Below, one piece after another: positions 19,027 to 28,832 of a stretch of DNA of 64,000 nucleotides (positions within the stretch are counted from its first letter, which is position 1; the number at the start of each line of letters is the position of its first letter). This DNA comes from Burkholderiales bacterium (GTDB taxonomy: Bacteria > Pseudomonadota > Gammaproteobacteria > Burkholderiales > Burkholderiaceae_C). The stretch is from assembly GCA_016000265.1 (NCBI GenBank), contig JAECRL010000001.1:434001-498000 (forward strand). Direction: 5' to 3'. The notes under the pieces were generated by a model that saw only the letters and a program-made list of their open reading frames with translations, was not told where the DNA came from and ran no database searches. Made by a program: the position numbers and the translations under genes.

Positions 19027-19794
19027 ATGCCACCCCGTACCCGATTGCCTGCCGGCCACCAGCTCCTCTCCCAGATCCTCTTTGCACAAGGCTTCGGCGA
19101 GCGCCGCGTCTGTGACGGCCTGGTCCTCAAAGGCCTGGTGCGGGTGCAAGGCGAGGTGGTGGACGACCCGGATGCCGTCTTCCCCGAGGACCGCCTGGAG
19201 TTGGTGGTCGACGGCCTGCCCTGGGTCACCCACGTCAAGGCGCTGGTGATGCTGAACAAGCCCGCGGGCTACGAGTGTTCGCTCAAGCCTGGCGCCTGGC
19301 CGGGCGTGCACAACCTGCTGCCCGTGCCGCTGCGCCGCCGTGGCCTGCAGCCCGTGGGGCGCCTGGACCAGGACACCACCGGCTTGCTGCTGCTGACCGA
19401 CGACGGCCCTTTGCTGCACAAGCTGACCTCGCCCAAGCACCACGTGCCCAAGGTCTACGAGGTGAGCTGCAAGCACCCCGTGACGCAGGCGATGTGCGAC
19501 AAGCTGCTCAAAGGCGTGGTGCTGGATGACGACCCCGAGCCCGTGGCGGCCCACGCCGCCGAGCGCGTGTGGCCCGAGGGGCTGCCGTCCGGCGCCGAAG
19601 CAGACGCTGAAACCCTGCACCTGCGCCTGACCCTGCTGCAAGGCAAGTACCACCAGGTCAAGCGCATGGTGGCGGCCATCGGCAACCGCGTCGAGGGCCT
19701 GCATCGCAGCCAGATCGGTCGCCTCGACCTGCCTGCCGACCTGGCGCCTGGCCAATGGCGCTGGGTGGAAGATGCGGCCGTGGTGCTGCCCTGA
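19027..19794 (+). CDS. rsuA: 16S rRNA pseudouridine(516) synthase RsuA-like
   Basis: A 255-residue RsuA/RluB-family pseudouridine synthase. An S4-type RNA-binding segment occupies residues 8-60 (LLSQILFAQGFGERRVCDGL). The catalytic domain has VMLNKPAGYECS, and GRLDQDTTGLLLLTDDG with catalytic Asp114, then KYHQVKRMVAAIGNRV. RsuA isomerises U516 in the small-subunit rRNA; assignment to this site rather than another is by overall similarity of the short form. ATG 19027 is chosen because it begins the S4 domain; no strong ribosome site is visible. Confidence 0.88.
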   Translation: MPPRTRLPAGHQLLSQILFAQGFGERRVCDGLVLKGLVRVQGEVVDDPDAVFPEDRLELVVDGLPWVTHVKALVMLNKPAGYECSLKPGAWPGVHNLLPVPLRRRGLQPVGRLDQDTTGLLLLTDDGPLLHKLTSPKHHVPKVYEVSCKHPVTQAMCDKLLKGVVLDDDPEPVAAHAAERVWPEGLPSGAEADAETLHLRLTLLQGKYHQVKRMVAAIGNRVEGLHRSQIGRLDLPADLAPGQWRWVEDAAVVLP

Positions 19795-19815
19795 ACGCCC
19801 GATAATCCGCACACC

Positions 19816-20802
19816 ATGCAAGTCTTCCGCGGTTTCCACCATGCGGCACTGGCCCCCGCCTGTGCCCTGACGATCGGCAATTTCGACGGCGTCCACCGGG
19901 GACACCAGGCCATGCTGGCGCTGCTGCGCAACGAGGCCCAGCACCGGGGCCTGCCGTCCACCGTGCTGACCTTCGAGCCGCACCCGCGCGACTACTTCGC
20001 CCAACTGGCTGGCAAGCCCGAGCTGGCGCCCAGCCGCATCGCGACCCTGCGCGACAAGCTCTCCGAGCTGGAGCGCTGCGGGGTCGACCAGGTCGTCATC
20101 CTTCCTTTTGACCGGGCGCTGGCCTCGTTCAGCCCCGATGCCTTCATCCAGCAGGTCCTGCTGGACGGCTTGCACGCGCGTTACGTGCTGGTGGGCGACG
20201 ACTTCCGCTTCGGCGCCAAGCGCGCAGGCGACTACGCCATGCTCGACGCCATCGGTCAGGCCCAGGGCTTCGACGTGGCCCGCATGCTCAGCTATGAGGT
20301 GCATGGCGTGCGGGTGTCGTCTTCCGTGGTGCGCGAGGCCCTGACGGCGGGCGACATGGCCGCGGTGGCCACGCTGCTGGGGCGGCCCTACTCGGTCAGC
20401 GGGCACGTGGTGCACGGCGCCAAGCTGGGGCGCAGCCTGGACTGCCGCACCCTCAACGTGCGTTTCGGCCACCAGAAGCCCGCGACCTCGGGCATCTTCG
20501 TGGTCCGCACCCACGGGCTGTCGGGCCAGTCGCTGGAGGGCGTCGCCAGCCTGGGCGTGCGCCCCACGGTGGAGGACGCCGGCCGCGTCCTGCTGGAGGT
20601 CCATTGCTTCGATTGGCCCGCCGAGCTCGGCAGCGAAGGGGGCTACGGTAAAATCGTGCGCGTGGAACTCCTGCACAAACTCCGAGACGAAGCCCGCTAC
20701 GACGGGCTGGAGGCTTTGCAGGCCGCCATCCACAAGGACATCGCCGACGCGAAGGGGTTCTTCCAGGCCCAGCGTCGCCAGACCACCCGCGATCGAATTT
20801 GA
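19816..20802 (+). CDS. ribF: Bifunctional riboflavin kinase/FAD synthetase
   Basis: Makes FMN and FAD from riboflavin and ATP. The N-terminal nucleotidyltransferase domain contains ALTIGNFDGVHRGHQAML (HxGH-type site) and VLVGDDFRFGAKRAGD. The C-terminal kinase domain contains RPYSVSGHVVHGAKLGR and GVASLGVRPTV. The length of 328 is normal. A CGATAATCC stretch sits 10-15 bp upstream of the ATG and may hold a -10 element. No FMN riboswitch fits in the 21-bp gap after rsuA. It is followed by ileS and lspA, the usual ribF-ileS-lspA order. Confidence 0.96.
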   Translation: MQVFRGFHHAALAPACALTIGNFDGVHRGHQAMLALLRNEAQHRGLPSTVLTFEPHPRDYFAQLAGKPELAPSRIATLRDKLSELERCGVDQVVILPFDRALASFSPDAFIQQVLLDGLHARYVLVGDDFRFGAKRAGDYAMLDAIGQAQGFDVARMLSYEVHGVRVSSSVVREALTAGDMAAVATLLGRPYSVSGHVVHGAKLGRSLDCRTLNVRFGHQKPATSGIFVVRTHGLSGQSLEGVASLGVRPTVEDAGRVLLEVHCFDWPAELGSEGGYGKIVRVELLHKLRDEARYDGLEALQAAIHKDIADAKGFFQAQRRQTTRDRI

Positions 20803-20959
20803 CGCGGGCTGACTGACCCGCTGGCTCGACGCCGGCGGACAGCCCGCAACGTCGCCCCCGCATGCGCCGAGTCGGTTGGCGATGCCCCCTGATGCCCACA
20901 GCCCCGCGCCGGATGCGCTCACGCAGCGCCCGCGCTGGGTTGGTTTGACCGAGATCGCC

Positions 20960-23860
20960 ATGAGCCAAGACAAGCCTGCCAAGCCCGCTGAAAGCGCCTA
21001 CCGCGCCACGCTGAACATGCCCGACACCCCCTTCCCGATGCGCGGCGACTTGCCCAAGCGCGAGCCGGGCTGGGTTGCCGAGTGGGAGAAGAGCGACCTC
21101 TACGGCCAACTGCGCGCCGCCCGTCAGGGCGCCCCGAAGTTCGTGCTGCACGACGGCCCGCCGTATGCCAACGGCAACATCCACATCGGGCACGCCGTCA
21201 ACAAGGTGCTCAAGGACATGATCGTCAAGGCGCGGCAGCTGGCCGGTTTTGACGCCAGCTACATCCCTGGCTGGGACTGCCACGGCCTGCCCATCGAGAA
21301 CCAGATCGAGAAGACCTTCGGGCGCAACCTCAGTCGCGACGACGTGCAGGCCAAGGCCCGCGTCTACGCCGCCGAGCAGATCGACGGCCAGCGCGCCGAC
21401 TTCAAACGCCTGGGCGTGCTGGGTGACTGGTCGCGCCCCTATCGCACCATGGACTTCGGCAACGAGGCCAACGAAATCCGCGCGCTGAAAAAGATCATGC
21501 AGCGCGGCTTCGTCTACCGCGGCCTCAAACCCGTGTACTGGTGCTTCGACTGCGGCTCGTCGCTGGCCGAGTTCGAAATCGAATACGCCGACAAGAAGTC
21601 GCAGACGCTGGACGTGGCCTTCCTGAGCGCCGAGCCCGACAAGCTCGCCGCCGCATTCGGCCTGCCCTCGCTGAGCCAGGACGCCTTCGCCGTGATCTGG
21701 ACCACCACCGCGTGGACCATCCCGGCCAACCAGGCGCTCAACGTCCACGCCGAGCTGAGCTACGCGCTGGTCGACACCCCCAAGGGCCTGCTGGTGCTGG
21801 CCGAGTCGCTGGTCGAGAAAGCCTGTGAGCGTTACGGCTTCGCGGCCGATGCCTGCAAGGTGGTCGCGACCACCGTTGGCGCCAAGCTCGAAGGCCTGAA
21901 GTTCAAGCACCCGCTGGCCCACGTGCACGCCGGCTACGACCGCAGCAGCCCGGTCTACCTGGCCGACTACGTCAGCGCCGAAGACGGCACCGGCATCGTG
22001 CACGCCGCGCCCGCTTATGGCGTGGACGACTTCAACAGCTGCATCGCCCACGGCCTGAAGTTCGACGACATCCTCAACCCGGTGCAGGGCAACGGCGTCT
22101 ACGAAGCCGAGTTGCCCCTGTTCGGTGGCCAGCACATCTGGAAGGCCGCCCCGGTGGTGCTGGAGACGCTGCGCGAGCACGGCCGCCTGCTGGCCTCCAA
22201 GGACATCGTCCACAGCTACCCCCATTGCTGGCGCCACAAGACGCCGGTGATCTTCCGCGCGGCCGCTCAGTGGTTCGTGCGCATGGATGAAGGCGAGGGC
22301 GTCTTCACCGCCGACAAGGCGCCCAAGACCCTGCGCCAGACCGCGCTGGACGCCATCGACCAGACCACCTTCTACCCCGAGAACGGCCGCACCCGACTGC
22401 GCGACATGATCGCCAACCGGCCCGACTGGTGCATCAGCCGCCAGCGCAACTGGGGCGTGCCGCTGCCTTTCTTCCTGCACAAGGTGACGGGCGATCTGCA
22501 CCCCGACACGCCGGCCTTCATGGACCGCGCCGCCAGCCTGGTGGAGCAGGGCGGCGTCGAGGCCTGGTCCAAGCTGGACCCGGCCGAGTGGCTGGGTGAG
22601 CAGGCGGCCGAGTACAGCAAGTCCACCGACATCCTCGACGTGTGGTTCGACTCGGGCACGACCTTCTTCCACGTGCTCGACGCCCAGAACGGCAGCCACC
22701 CGAACGCCGGTCACCACCAAGGCCCCGAGGCCGACCTCTACCTCGAAGGCCACGACCAGCACCGCGGCTGGTTCCACAGCTCGCTGCTGGCCGCCTGCGC
22801 CATCCACGGTCGCGCGCCCTACAAGGGCCTGCTGACCCACGGCTTCACCGTCGACGGCCAGGGCCGCAAGATGTCCAAGTCGGTGGGCAACACCGTGGCG
22901 CCGCAAGAAATCAGCAACAAGATGGGTGCCGAGATCATCCGCTTGTGGGCGGCCTCGACCGACTACTCGGGCGACCTGGGCATCGACGAGAAGATCCTGG
23001 CCCGCGTGGTGGACGGCTACCGCCGCATCCGCAACACGTTGCGCTTTTTGCTGGCCAACACGTCGGACTTCAACCCTGAAACCGACGCCGTGCCTTTGAG
23101 CGAGCTGCTGGAGATCGACCGCTACGCGCTGGCTCGCGCCTCGCAGCTGCAGGAAGACATCCTGGCCCACTACGAGCGCTACGAGTTCCACCCCGTGGTG
23201 GCCAAGCTGCAGGTGTACTGCTCGGAAGACCTGGGCGCCTTCTACCTCGATGTGCTCAAAGACCGGCTCTACACCAGCGCCGCCAAGAGCCACGCCCGCC
23301 GCGCCGCGCAGACCGCGCTGTGGCACATCACGAACGGCATGCTGCGCTGGATGGCGCCCTTCCTGAGCTTCACGGCCGAAGAGGCCTGGCAGGTCTTCAA
23401 GGGGCCGAACAACCCCAGCATCAGCCTCTTCACCGAGACCTACTGGGACTTCCACGAAGCCGACAAGGAAGGCGAGCTGCTGGCCAAGTGGTCGCGCATC
23501 CGCGCCCTGCGCGAAGAAGCCAACCGCCGCATCGAAGACGTGCGCACGCGCGGTGAAGTCGGTGCCTCGCTGCAGGCCAAGCTCTTCATCACCATCGGCA
23601 CGCAAGACGAGCAGGGCGCGCGCCTGCTGGCCGATTTGCGCAGCCTGGGCGATGACCTGAAGTTCGTGCTCATCGTCTCCGAGGTGGAGCTGGCCGAGGG
23701 GCACTCGACGCAGATCGAGGTCAACCCCTCGCATGCCGTCAAGTGCGAGCGCTGCTGGCACTACCGCGACGACGTCGGTGTCAACCCCGAGCACCCGACG
23801 ATCTGCGGTCGTTGCGACAGCAACCTGCACGGCGACGGCGAACACCGCGAGCACGCCTGA
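20960..23860 (+). CDS. ileS: Isoleucyl-tRNA synthetase
   Basis: A 966-residue class Ia synthetase. HIGH motif at residues 75-78 in [21 protein letters not shown] at 637-641, an editing domain between them, and a C-terminal zinc finger ([11 protein letters not shown] and CGRCDSNL, about 930-960), the arrangement of the E. coli-type enzyme. The chain starts [12 protein letters not shown] with the conserved [16 protein letters not shown] shortly after. An in-frame ATG at 20876 would add 28 poorly conserved residues and is rejected. It is immediately followed by lspA after 2 bp. Confidence 0.97.
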   Translation: MSQDKPAKPAESAYRATLNMPDTPFPMRGDLPKREPGWVAEWEKSDLYGQLRAARQGAPKFVLHDGPPYANGNIHIGHAVNKVLKDMIVKARQLAGFDASYIPGWDCHGLPIENQIEKTFGRNLSRDDVQAKARVYAAEQIDGQRADFKRLGVLGDWSRPYRTMDFGNEANEIRALKKIMQRGFVYRGLKPVYWCFDCGSSLAEFEIEYADKKSQTLDVAFLSAEPDKLAAAFGLPSLSQDAFAVIWTTTAWTIPANQALNVHAELSYALVDTPKGLLVLAESLVEKACERYGFAADACKVVATTVGAKLEGLKFKHPLAHVHAGYDRSSPVYLADYVSAEDGTGIVHAAPAYGVDDFNSCIAHGLKFDDILNPVQGNGVYEAELPLFGGQHIWKAAPVVLETLREHGRLLASKDIVHSYPHCWRHKTPVIFRAAAQWFVRMDEGEGVFTADKAPKTLRQTALDAIDQTTFYPENGRTRLRDMIANRPDWCISRQRNWGVPLPFFLHKVTGDLHPDTPAFMDRAASLVEQGGVEAWSKLDPAEWLGEQAAEYSKSTDILDVWFDSGTTFFHVLDAQNGSHPNAGHHQGPEADLYLEGHDQHRGWFHSSLLAACAIHGRAPYKGLLTHGFTVDGQGRKMSKSVGNTVAPQEISNKMGAEIIRLWAASTDYSGDLGIDEKILARVVDGYRRIRNTLRFLLANTSDFNPETDAVPLSELLEIDRYALARASQLQEDILAHYERYEFHPVVAKLQVYCSEDLGAFYLDVLKDRLYTSAAKSHARRAAQTALWHITNGMLRWMAPFLSFTAEEAWQVFKGPNNPSISLFTETYWDFHEADKEGELLAKWSRIRALREEANRRIEDVRTRGEVGASLQAKLFITIGTQDEQGARLLADLRSLGDDLKFVLIVSEVELAEGHSTQIEVNPSHAVKCERCWHYRDDVGVNPEHPTICGRCDSNLHGDGEHREHA

Positions 23861-23862
23861 CC

Positions 23863-24369
23863 ATGGCCAAGACCTCCAGCTCATCGCTGATGCCCTGGCT
23901 GGGCATCGCCTTCCTGATCATCTTGCTCGACCAGTTCACCAAGGTGCTGATCGTGGGCGCGTACGACCTGGGGCACAGCCACCCGGTCACGTCCTTCTTC
24001 AACATCGTGCGGGTGCACAACACGGGGGCGGCGTTTTCCTTCCTGGCCAACGCGGGGGGCTGGCAGCGCTGGTTCTTCGTGGGCCTGGGCTTCGTGGCCA
24101 CCGGCTTCATCGTCTACATGCTGCGCCAGCATGGCGGACAAAAGCTGTTCGCCTGGGCGCTGACGCTGATCCTGGGGGGCGCCATCGGCAACGTGATCGA
24201 CCGGCTGGTGCACGGCTACGTCGTGGACTTCCTGGACTTCCACTGGCGCTTCCTGTCGCCGATGTTCCCGGGCGGGCACTTCCCCGCGTTCAACATCGCC
24301 GATTGCGGCATCTCGGTGGGCGCGGCTTTGTTGATCCTCGATGAGATCCGGCGGGTGCGGCGCACGTGA
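23863..24369 (+). CDS. lspA: Lipoprotein signal peptidase (signal peptidase II)
   Basis: A 168-residue inner-membrane aspartic peptidase with four membrane helices that removes the signal peptide from prolipoproteins. The catalytic aspartates are Asp113 (NVIDRLVHG) and Asp147 (FNIADCGI). [11 protein letters not shown] is the conserved box between helices. It starts 2 bp after ileS and would process the lipoproteins predicted in this window (TadD, CsgG-like, PilP, LptM). Confidence 0.96.
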   Translation: MAKTSSSSLMPWLGIAFLIILLDQFTKVLIVGAYDLGHSHPVTSFFNIVRVHNTGAAFSFLANAGGWQRWFFVGLGFVATGFIVYMLRQHGGQKLFAWALTLILGGAIGNVIDRLVHGYVVDFLDFHWRFLSPMFPGGHFPAFNIADCGISVGAALLILDEIRRVRRT

Positions 24370-24471
24370 GCGTGCGCGAGCCGGGTCAATCCTTGGACAA
24401 ACTTCCGCTGAAGTCGCCTTTACGAGATCTTTGCGCGGGCCGGCCTTCGGCCTGACGCCCTGGGGCATTTA

Positions 24472-24498
24472 CGATCGGTCACCCATTTTGTCCGATCG
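24472..24498. promoter_or_regulatory. Inverted repeat before the RND efflux operon
   Basis: CGATCGG at 24472-24478 and CCGATCG at 24492-24498 are perfect 7-bp inverted repeats 13 bp apart, ending 3 bp before the ATG at 24502. It could be a repressor operator or an mRNA hairpin at the translation start. Confidence 0.45.
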
Positions 24499-24501
24499 CC
24501 C

Positions 24502-25686
24502 ATGCTTGCCCTGTCTCATCCCCGCTGGCGCACCTGGGGTGGCCTCGCCGCCCTCGGCCTGAGCGCCGCGTTCCTGTGGCCCACGGGGCCTTCCGTTGCG
24601 CAAAAAGCTGCCGCTGGCAAGGCCCCGCCGCCGGTGCCCGTCAAGGTCGCCGCCGCCACCGTGCAAGACCAGGCTTTGACGCTCAGCGCCGTCGGCCAGG
24701 TGCAGGCGTCGCAGCACGCCGTGGTGCGCGCGCGCATCGAGGGGCTGCTGACCGAGGTGAACTTCACCGAAGGCCAGAACGTGCGCCAAGGACAGGTCCT
24801 GGCTCGCCTGGACGACCGAAGCCTGCGCGCACAGGTGGCACAGGCTCAGGCCGAATTGCGCCGTTTGCAAGCCCAGCTCGACCTGGCTCAGCTCGACCTC
24901 AAGCGCTACCAGGACCTGGCGGCCCAGTCGGCCGTCTCTGGCCAGCAACGCGACCAGCAGCAGGCTCAGGTGGCCCAGTTGCAGGCGCAGGTGCAGTCTC
25001 AGCAGGCCAGCCTGAGTCAGGCCCAGACGCAGCTGTCTCACACCGTCGTGACCGCCCCGTTCAGCGGTCGCGTCGGCCTGCGGCAGGTCGACGTCGGCAA
25101 CATCGTGCGCCCGTCGGACGCGCAGGGCATCGTCGCCCTGGCTCAGACCCAGCCGCTCGTGGTCGTCTTCAATGCGCCGCAGAACCGATTGGGCGACGTG
25201 CGCCAGGCCGTCGCTCAGCCGCGCGGTGCGGTGGTGAGCGTGAGCGAGCGCGAGGGCGGCCCCAGCCTGGCTCAGGGGCGCTTGCGCTCGGCCGACAACG
25301 CGGTGGATGCCGGCTCTGGCACCTTGAAGCTCAAGGCCGAGCTGGCGCCGTCCGGCGAGCGCCTGTGGCCGGGGCAGTTCGTGACCGTGCGCCTCGAGAC
25401 GGGCGCCATCCCCGGGGCCCTGACCGTGCCGGCCACGGCCGTGCAGCGGGGCCTCAAGGGCGTGTTCGTGTGGCGCGTGGCAGCAGGGGAGGGCGGGGGC
25501 CTGCAGGCCCAGTTGGTGCCCATCCGCCCGCGTTGGCAGTCCGACACCGTCGTCGTGGTCGAGCCCCGTGCCGATGGCCTGAAAGCCGGCGACCAGGTCG
25601 TGGTCGATGGCCAGTCTCGCCTCAAGCCGAAGGCGGCCGTCAAGGTGCTCGCAGCGGGCGCCAGCGCCGCGGCCAGCCAGCCTTGA
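24502..25686 (+). CDS. RND efflux periplasmic adaptor (MdtA/AcrA type)
   Basis: A 394-residue membrane fusion protein. A signal segment covers about residues 1-35 (WGGLAALGLSAAFLW). The biotinyl-lipoyl halves are VVRARIEGLLTEVNF with VRQGQVLARLDD, and VTAPFSGRVGLRQVDVGN. Between them is a long Gln/Ala-rich coiled coil (about 105-180, with repeated QAQ and QLQAQVQ). A beta-barrel and membrane-proximal domain follow. It links the inner-membrane pump to an outer-membrane channel. It is 16 bp before the pump gene; no outer-membrane TolC-like gene and no regulator gene are adjacent. Confidence 0.92.
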   Translation: MLALSHPRWRTWGGLAALGLSAAFLWPTGPSVAQKAAAGKAPPPVPVKVAAATVQDQALTLSAVGQVQASQHAVVRARIEGLLTEVNFTEGQNVRQGQVLARLDDRSLRAQVAQAQAELRRLQAQLDLAQLDLKRYQDLAAQSAVSGQQRDQQQAQVAQLQAQVQSQQASLSQAQTQLSHTVVTAPFSGRVGLRQVDVGNIVRPSDAQGIVALAQTQPLVVVFNAPQNRLGDVRQAVAQPRGAVVSVSEREGGPSLAQGRLRSADNAVDAGSGTLKLKAELAPSGERLWPGQFVTVRLETGAIPGALTVPATAVQRGLKGVFVWRVAAGEGGGLQAQLVPIRPRWQSDTVVVVEPRADGLKAGDQVVVDGQSRLKPKAAVKVLAAGASAAASQP

Positions 25687-25702
25687 AGCCCGGAGCCCCG
25701 AC

Positions 25703-28700
25703 ATGAGCCTGGACCCCCAAGCCGGCACCGCACGCGGCCTGTCCGCCTGGTGCATCGCCCACCCCGTTGCCACCACGCTGCTGACCCTGGCCCTCGTGCT
25801 GCTGGGCCTGTTTGCGTTTCCCCGCCTGCCCATTGCACCGCTGCCGCAGGCCGAGTTCCCCACCATCCAGATCAGCGCCCGCCTGCCTGGCGCCAGCCCC
25901 GAGACCATGGCCTCGGCCGTGGCCACACCGCTGGAAGTGGGCTTGAGCGGCATCCCGGGCATCACCGAGATGTCGTCGACCAGCTCGCTGGGCAGCACCT
26001 CGATCACGCTGCAGTTCACGCTGGACAAGGACATCAACGAGGCCGCACAAGAGGTGCAGTCGGCCCTCAACGCCACCGCGGGCGGTTTGCCCGACGGCAT
26101 GCCTTCGCCGCCCACCTGGCGCAAGGTCAACCCGGCCGACGGCCCCGTGCTCATCCTCAAGATGCAGTCCGAGGTGCTCAGCCTGATCGAGCTCAGTGAC
26201 CTGGCCGAGACCGTCCTGGCGCGGCGCCTGAGCCAGATCGACGGCGTCTCCGAGGTGGCGATCTCCGGGCAACAAAAACCAGCCATCCGCATCCAGGCCT
26301 CACCCGCGGCCCTGGCGGCACGGGGCCTGAGCCTGGCCGACATCCGCGCCGCGGTGCAAAAAGCCAGCGTCAACCAGCCCAAGGGTGTGTTGCTGGGGGC
26401 CGACCGCACCAGCACCCTGGCCACCAACGACCAGCTCTTCAACCCCGCTGACTACGAAGACCTCACCCTCGTCGACCGCGCCGGCGTGCCCGTTCGCATC
26501 GGCGACGTGGCCCGGGTCATCGCCGGGGCCGAGAACGATTTCGTCGGGGCCTGGCAGAACGGCCAGCCCGGCCTGGGCATCATCGTGCGCCGCCAGCCGG
26601 GCGCCAACATCGTCGCCACGGCCGACCGCATCCAGGCGGCCTTGCCCGAGCTGGCCGCGCGCCTGCCGGCCAGCGTCACGGTCGAGGTGCTCAACGACCG
26701 CACCCGCACCATCCGCTCCTCGCTGCACGAAGTCGAGGTCACCCTGGCGCTGACCTTCGTGCTCGTCGTCGTGGTGATGGGCGCCTTCCTGCGCCAGGTC
26801 TCGGCCACGGTCATCGTCACGGCGGTGCTGGGCGTGTCCATGATTGCCACGGTGGCGGCCATGGAGCGCCTGGGCTTCAGCCTCAACAACCTGACCCTGG
26901 TGGCGCTCATCATCGCCATGGGCTTCGTGGTCGACGACGCCATCGTGGTCGTCGAGAACATCCACCGCCACCTCGAAGAAGGCCTGCCCATGCGCGAGGC
27001 CGCGCTCAAAGGCGCCGGCGAGGTCGGCTTCACCGTCGTCTCCATCAGCGTCTCGCTGGTGGCCGCCTTCATCCCCTTGCTCTTCATGGGCGGGGTGGTG
27101 GGGCGCCTGTTCAGCGAGTTCGCCATCACCGTCACGGCGGCCATCGCGGTCTCCGTGCTGACGTCCTTGACGCTGGCGCCCATGCTCGCGTCGCGCTGGA
27201 TGTCGCGTGCACCGGCACACCCGGAGGGCGGCTGGGTGCAGCGCCTCATCGACGGCTACGGCCGCAGCCTGGTCTGGGCCTTGAACCACGCCTGGCTCAT
27301 GCTGGTGCTGTTCTTCTCCACCATGGCCATGGCCGTGGCCGCCTACGTGCTCATCCCCAAGGGCTTCTTTCCGTTGCAAGACACGGCCTTCGTGTTCGGC
27401 ACCACCCTGGCCGCCCAGGACGCCTCCTACGAGACCATGGTCGAGAAGCACGCCGCCCTGGCCAAGGTGCTCGATGAAGACCCCGCCGTGCTCGGCTACA
27501 ACCAGACGGTGGGCGCCACCAGCGGTGGCAGCGTCTCCAGCGGACGCTTCTTCATCGTGCTCAAAGACCGCTCCGACCGCGACGTCTCGGCCCAGGGCTT
27601 CATCGACCGGGTGCGCGCCAAGATGGCCCAGACCCCCGGCATCACCATGTTCATGCGCGCCGCGCAAGACATCAACCTGGGCACCGGCTCGCCCCGCACG
27701 CAGTACCAGTACGCCCTGCTGGGTGACGACAGCGCCAGCCTGGGCCAGTGGGCCGAGCGCCTGACCGAGCGCCTGTCGCGCCTGCCGCAGTTCCGCGACG
27801 TCTCCAACGACCTGCAGATGGGCGCTGGCATCACCCGCCTGACCATCGACCGCACGGCCGCGGCCCGACACGGCCTGAGCGTGGACGACATCAACCAGGT
27901 GCTCTACAGCGCCTACGGCCAGCGCCAGGTCGGCGAAACCCAGACCGAGCAGAACCAGTACCAGGTCATCCTCGAGATCGACCCGGCCCTGCGCGGCCAG
28001 ACCGACAGCCTGAACTGGCTGCACCTGCGCTCGGCCAAGACCGGGCAGATGGTGCCGCTGGCCGAAGTCGCCCGCTTGGAGCCGCCCGAGACCGGCGCCG
28101 TCAGCATCAACCACCTGGGCATGTCGCCGGCGGTGAACCTGTCGTTCAACCTCGCGCCGGGCGTGGCCCTGGGCGACGCGGTCAAGCTGCTCAACGACGT
28201 TCGCCAGGAGCTGCAGGTGCCCGACAGCGTCAGCGGCCGCTTCCAGGGCGCGGCGCAGGCCTTCCAGGACTCGCTGGCCACCCAGCCCCTCCTGATCCTC
28301 GCGGCGCTGCTGGCCGTCTACATCATCCTGGGTGTGCTCTACGAGAGCTTCGTGCACCCGCTGACCATCCTGTCGACGCTGCCCTCCGCAGGCATCGGTG
28401 CCGTGGCCGCTCTGTGGCTCAGCGGACAGGACTTCTCCATCATGGCGCTCATCGGCGTGGTGCTGCTGATCGGCATCGTCAAGAAGAACGGGATCATGAT
28501 GGTGGACTTCGCCCTGCAGGCTCAGCGCGAGCGCGGCCTCAGCCCGCGCGAGGCCATCCTGCAGGCTTGCGTGGTGCGTTTCCGCCCCATCATGATGACG
28601 ACGCTGGCGGCCTTGCTGGCGGCCATCCCCCTGATGCTGGGCTTCGGCACGGGCGCCGAGTTGCGTCAACCGCTGGGCTACGCCGTGGTGGGCGGCCTGC

Positions 28701-28816
28701 TGCTCAGCCAGGTGCTCACGCTCTACACGACGCCGGTGGTCTACCTCGCGCTGGACCGGGTCTTTCACCAACGGCCCCTGCCACAGGCGTGTGCTACGCT
28801 GAAATCAACACACTGA
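25703..28816 (+). CDS. RND efflux pump inner-membrane subunit (MdtB/MdtC-like)
   Basis: A 1037-residue HAE1-type RND transporter with 12 predicted membrane helices and two large periplasmic loops. The proton-relay pair is Asp411-Asp412 in GFVVDDAIVVVENI on helix 4, and the helix 10 region IGIVKKNGIMMVDFA carries the conserved Lys. N-terminal PLPQAEFPTIQISARLPGAS and KGFFPLQDTAF are typical. It exports drugs or other amphiphiles using the proton gradient; the substrate is not predictable from sequence. ATG 25703 was chosen over an upstream in-frame start that would run into the adaptor gene. Confidence 0.95.
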   Translation: MSLDPQAGTARGLSAWCIAHPVATTLLTLALVLLGLFAFPRLPIAPLPQAEFPTIQISARLPGASPETMASAVATPLEVGLSGIPGITEMSSTSSLGSTSITLQFTLDKDINEAAQEVQSALNATAGGLPDGMPSPPTWRKVNPADGPVLILKMQSEVLSLIELSDLAETVLARRLSQIDGVSEVAISGQQKPAIRIQASPAALAARGLSLADIRAAVQKASVNQPKGVLLGADRTSTLATNDQLFNPADYEDLTLVDRAGVPVRIGDVARVIAGAENDFVGAWQNGQPGLGIIVRRQPGANIVATADRIQAALPELAARLPASVTVEVLNDRTRTIRSSLHEVEVTLALTFVLVVVVMGAFLRQVSATVIVTAVLGVSMIATVAAMERLGFSLNNLTLVALIIAMGFVVDDAIVVVENIHRHLEEGLPMREAALKGAGEVGFTVVSISVSLVAAFIPLLFMGGVVGRLFSEFAITVTAAIAVSVLTSLTLAPMLASRWMSRAPAHPEGGWVQRLIDGYGRSLVWALNHAWLMLVLFFSTMAMAVAAYVLIPKGFFPLQDTAFVFGTTLAAQDASYETMVEKHAALAKVLDEDPAVLGYNQTVGATSGGSVSSGRFFIVLKDRSDRDVSAQGFIDRVRAKMAQTPGITMFMRAAQDINLGTGSPRTQYQYALLGDDSASLGQWAERLTERLSRLPQFRDVSNDLQMGAGITRLTIDRTAAARHGLSVDDINQVLYSAYGQRQVGETQTEQNQYQVILEIDPALRGQTDSLNWLHLRSAKTGQMVPLAEVARLEPPETGAVSINHLGMSPAVNLSFNLAPGVALGDAVKLLNDVRQELQVPDSVSGRFQGAAQAFQDSLATQPLLILAALLAVYIILGVLYESFVHPLTILSTLPSAGIGAVAALWLSGQDFSIMALIGVVLLIGIVKKNGIMMVDFALQAQRERGLSPREAILQACVVRFRPIMMTTLAALLAAIPLMLGFGTGAELRQPLGYAVVGGLLLSQVLTLYTTPVVYLALDRVFHQRPLPQACATLKSTH

Positions 28817-28832
28817 CTGCACACGCCAAGCC

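Noticed and set aside
19816-19860. FMN riboswitch before ribF
   Set aside because: Only 21 bp separate rsuA and ribF; no room for the aptamer.
20453-23884. Very long minus-strand open frame (over 1100 codons) across ileS
   Set aside because: It mirrors the high-GC ileS codon pattern; its translation is rich in Val, Gly, His, Gln and Arg without any family motif, while ileS has HIGH, KMSKS and zinc motifs.
26300-28771. 823-codon minus-strand frame across the RND pump
   Set aside because: Antisense shadow; Gly/His/Arg/Gln-rich translation with no motif.
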